A stretch of 5,923 bases of DNA from Betaproteobacteria bacterium RIFCSPLOWO2_02_FULL_62_17 (lineage in GTDB: Bacteria; Pseudomonadota; Gammaproteobacteria; Burkholderiales; SG8-39). This document shows positions 5,745 through 5,923 of this stretch, piece after piece. A program made the position numbers and the translations under genes. A model generated the notes under the pieces. The model was given only the letters and a program-made list of their open reading frames with translations. It was not told the origin of the DNA and ran no database searches. The stretch's first letter is position 1. Each line of letters begins with the position of its first letter. The stretch lies in contig MEQV01000108.1 in NCBI GenBank assembly GCA_001770355.1, positions 6,676-12,598 of the forward strand. The letters are read 5' to 3'.

Positions 5745-5923
5745 GTGGAAGAAAAAGTCCGCTTCAAATCGCACACCCTGAAGATCGCCGGAGTGCTGGA
5801 AATACCGCGCGATTACAAGCCGGGCGAGCGCCGCGCGGCGATCATGGTGCTGCACGGCTTTGGCAGCAACAAGGACAGCAGCTCCTGCACCATCGCCACC
5901 AGGATGTTCGAGGCGATGGGCTA
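5745..5923 (+). CDS. alpha/beta hydrolase, N-terminal part only
   Basis: The frame starts with GTG at 5745 and stays open for 59 codons to the right edge, so the gene is incomplete. AGGAG (5734-5738) lies 6 bases upstream, inside the last codons of the binding-protein gene, which decides the GTG start and suggests translational coupling. Residues 5-22 (VRFKSHTLKIAGVLEIPR) form the first beta strands, and AAIMVLHGFGSNKDSSS (31-47) is the strand and oxyanion-hole loop (HGFG) typical of serine esterases, lipase-like and acyl-peptidase-like hydrolases. The catalytic Ser, Asp and His lie beyond the window. A role in freeing an acid from an ester for the neighbouring transporter and CoA ligase is plausible but is inference only. 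Confidence 0.85.
   Translation, partial: MEEKVRFKSHTLKIAGVLEIPRDYKPGERRAAIMVLHGFGSNKDSSSCTIATRMFEAMG

Noticed and set aside
4698..5855. A 385-residue minus-strand open frame antisense to the binding protein
   Set aside because: It is His/Arg/Gly-rich, has no domain pattern, and is a shadow of the clear plus-strand receptor gene.

Overview
The window looks like chromosomal DNA of a high-GC proteobacterium, most likely a betaproteobacterium of the Burkholderiales type. This is inferred from the codon use and from a Bug-type solute receptor beside an acyl-CoA ligase and an MmgE/PrpD protein, a mix common in that order. No rRNA, tRNA, insertion sequence or CRISPR array was seen.

Layout: the left three quarters is read on the minus strand, in the order acyl-CoA ligase (4425-2788), MmgE/PrpD family protein (2781-1369), a small peroxiredoxin (1318-857) and a membrane-anchored TPM-domain protein (723 to the left edge, incomplete). 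The first two genes are 6 bases apart and almost certainly co-transcribed. The peroxiredoxin follows after 50 bases and may belong to the same unit. The TPM gene follows a 133-base gap that holds a hairpin and a 12-base palindrome. On the plus strand, reading away from the ligase, are a periplasmic Bug/TctC-type binding protein (4764-5741) and the start of an alpha/beta hydrolase (5745 to the right edge, incomplete), which look translationally coupled. The divergent intergenic region (4426-4763) holds three near-perfect 73-bp tandem repeats.

The most notable item is the peroxiredoxin. Its 153-codon frame is open from an ATG with a good ribosome binding site to a TAG stop, except for one in-frame TGA at codon 46. 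That codon sits exactly where the catalytic (peroxidatic) cysteine of the PxxxTxxC motif belongs. A hairpin resembling a bacterial SECIS element lies just downstream at the expected distance. The best reading is a selenocysteine-containing peroxiredoxin with no cysteine at all. A standard gene caller would miss it, or report only a fragment starting at the GTG at 1126.

How the genes may work together (inference): the Bug protein captures an organic acid in the periplasm, the hydrolase may release acids from esters, the ligase makes the acyl-CoA, and the MmgE/PrpD protein acts on a carboxylic acid or its derivative. The substrate cannot be named from sequence alone. The selenoprotein may protect the cell from peroxides formed during this metabolism, but this link rests only on gene order.
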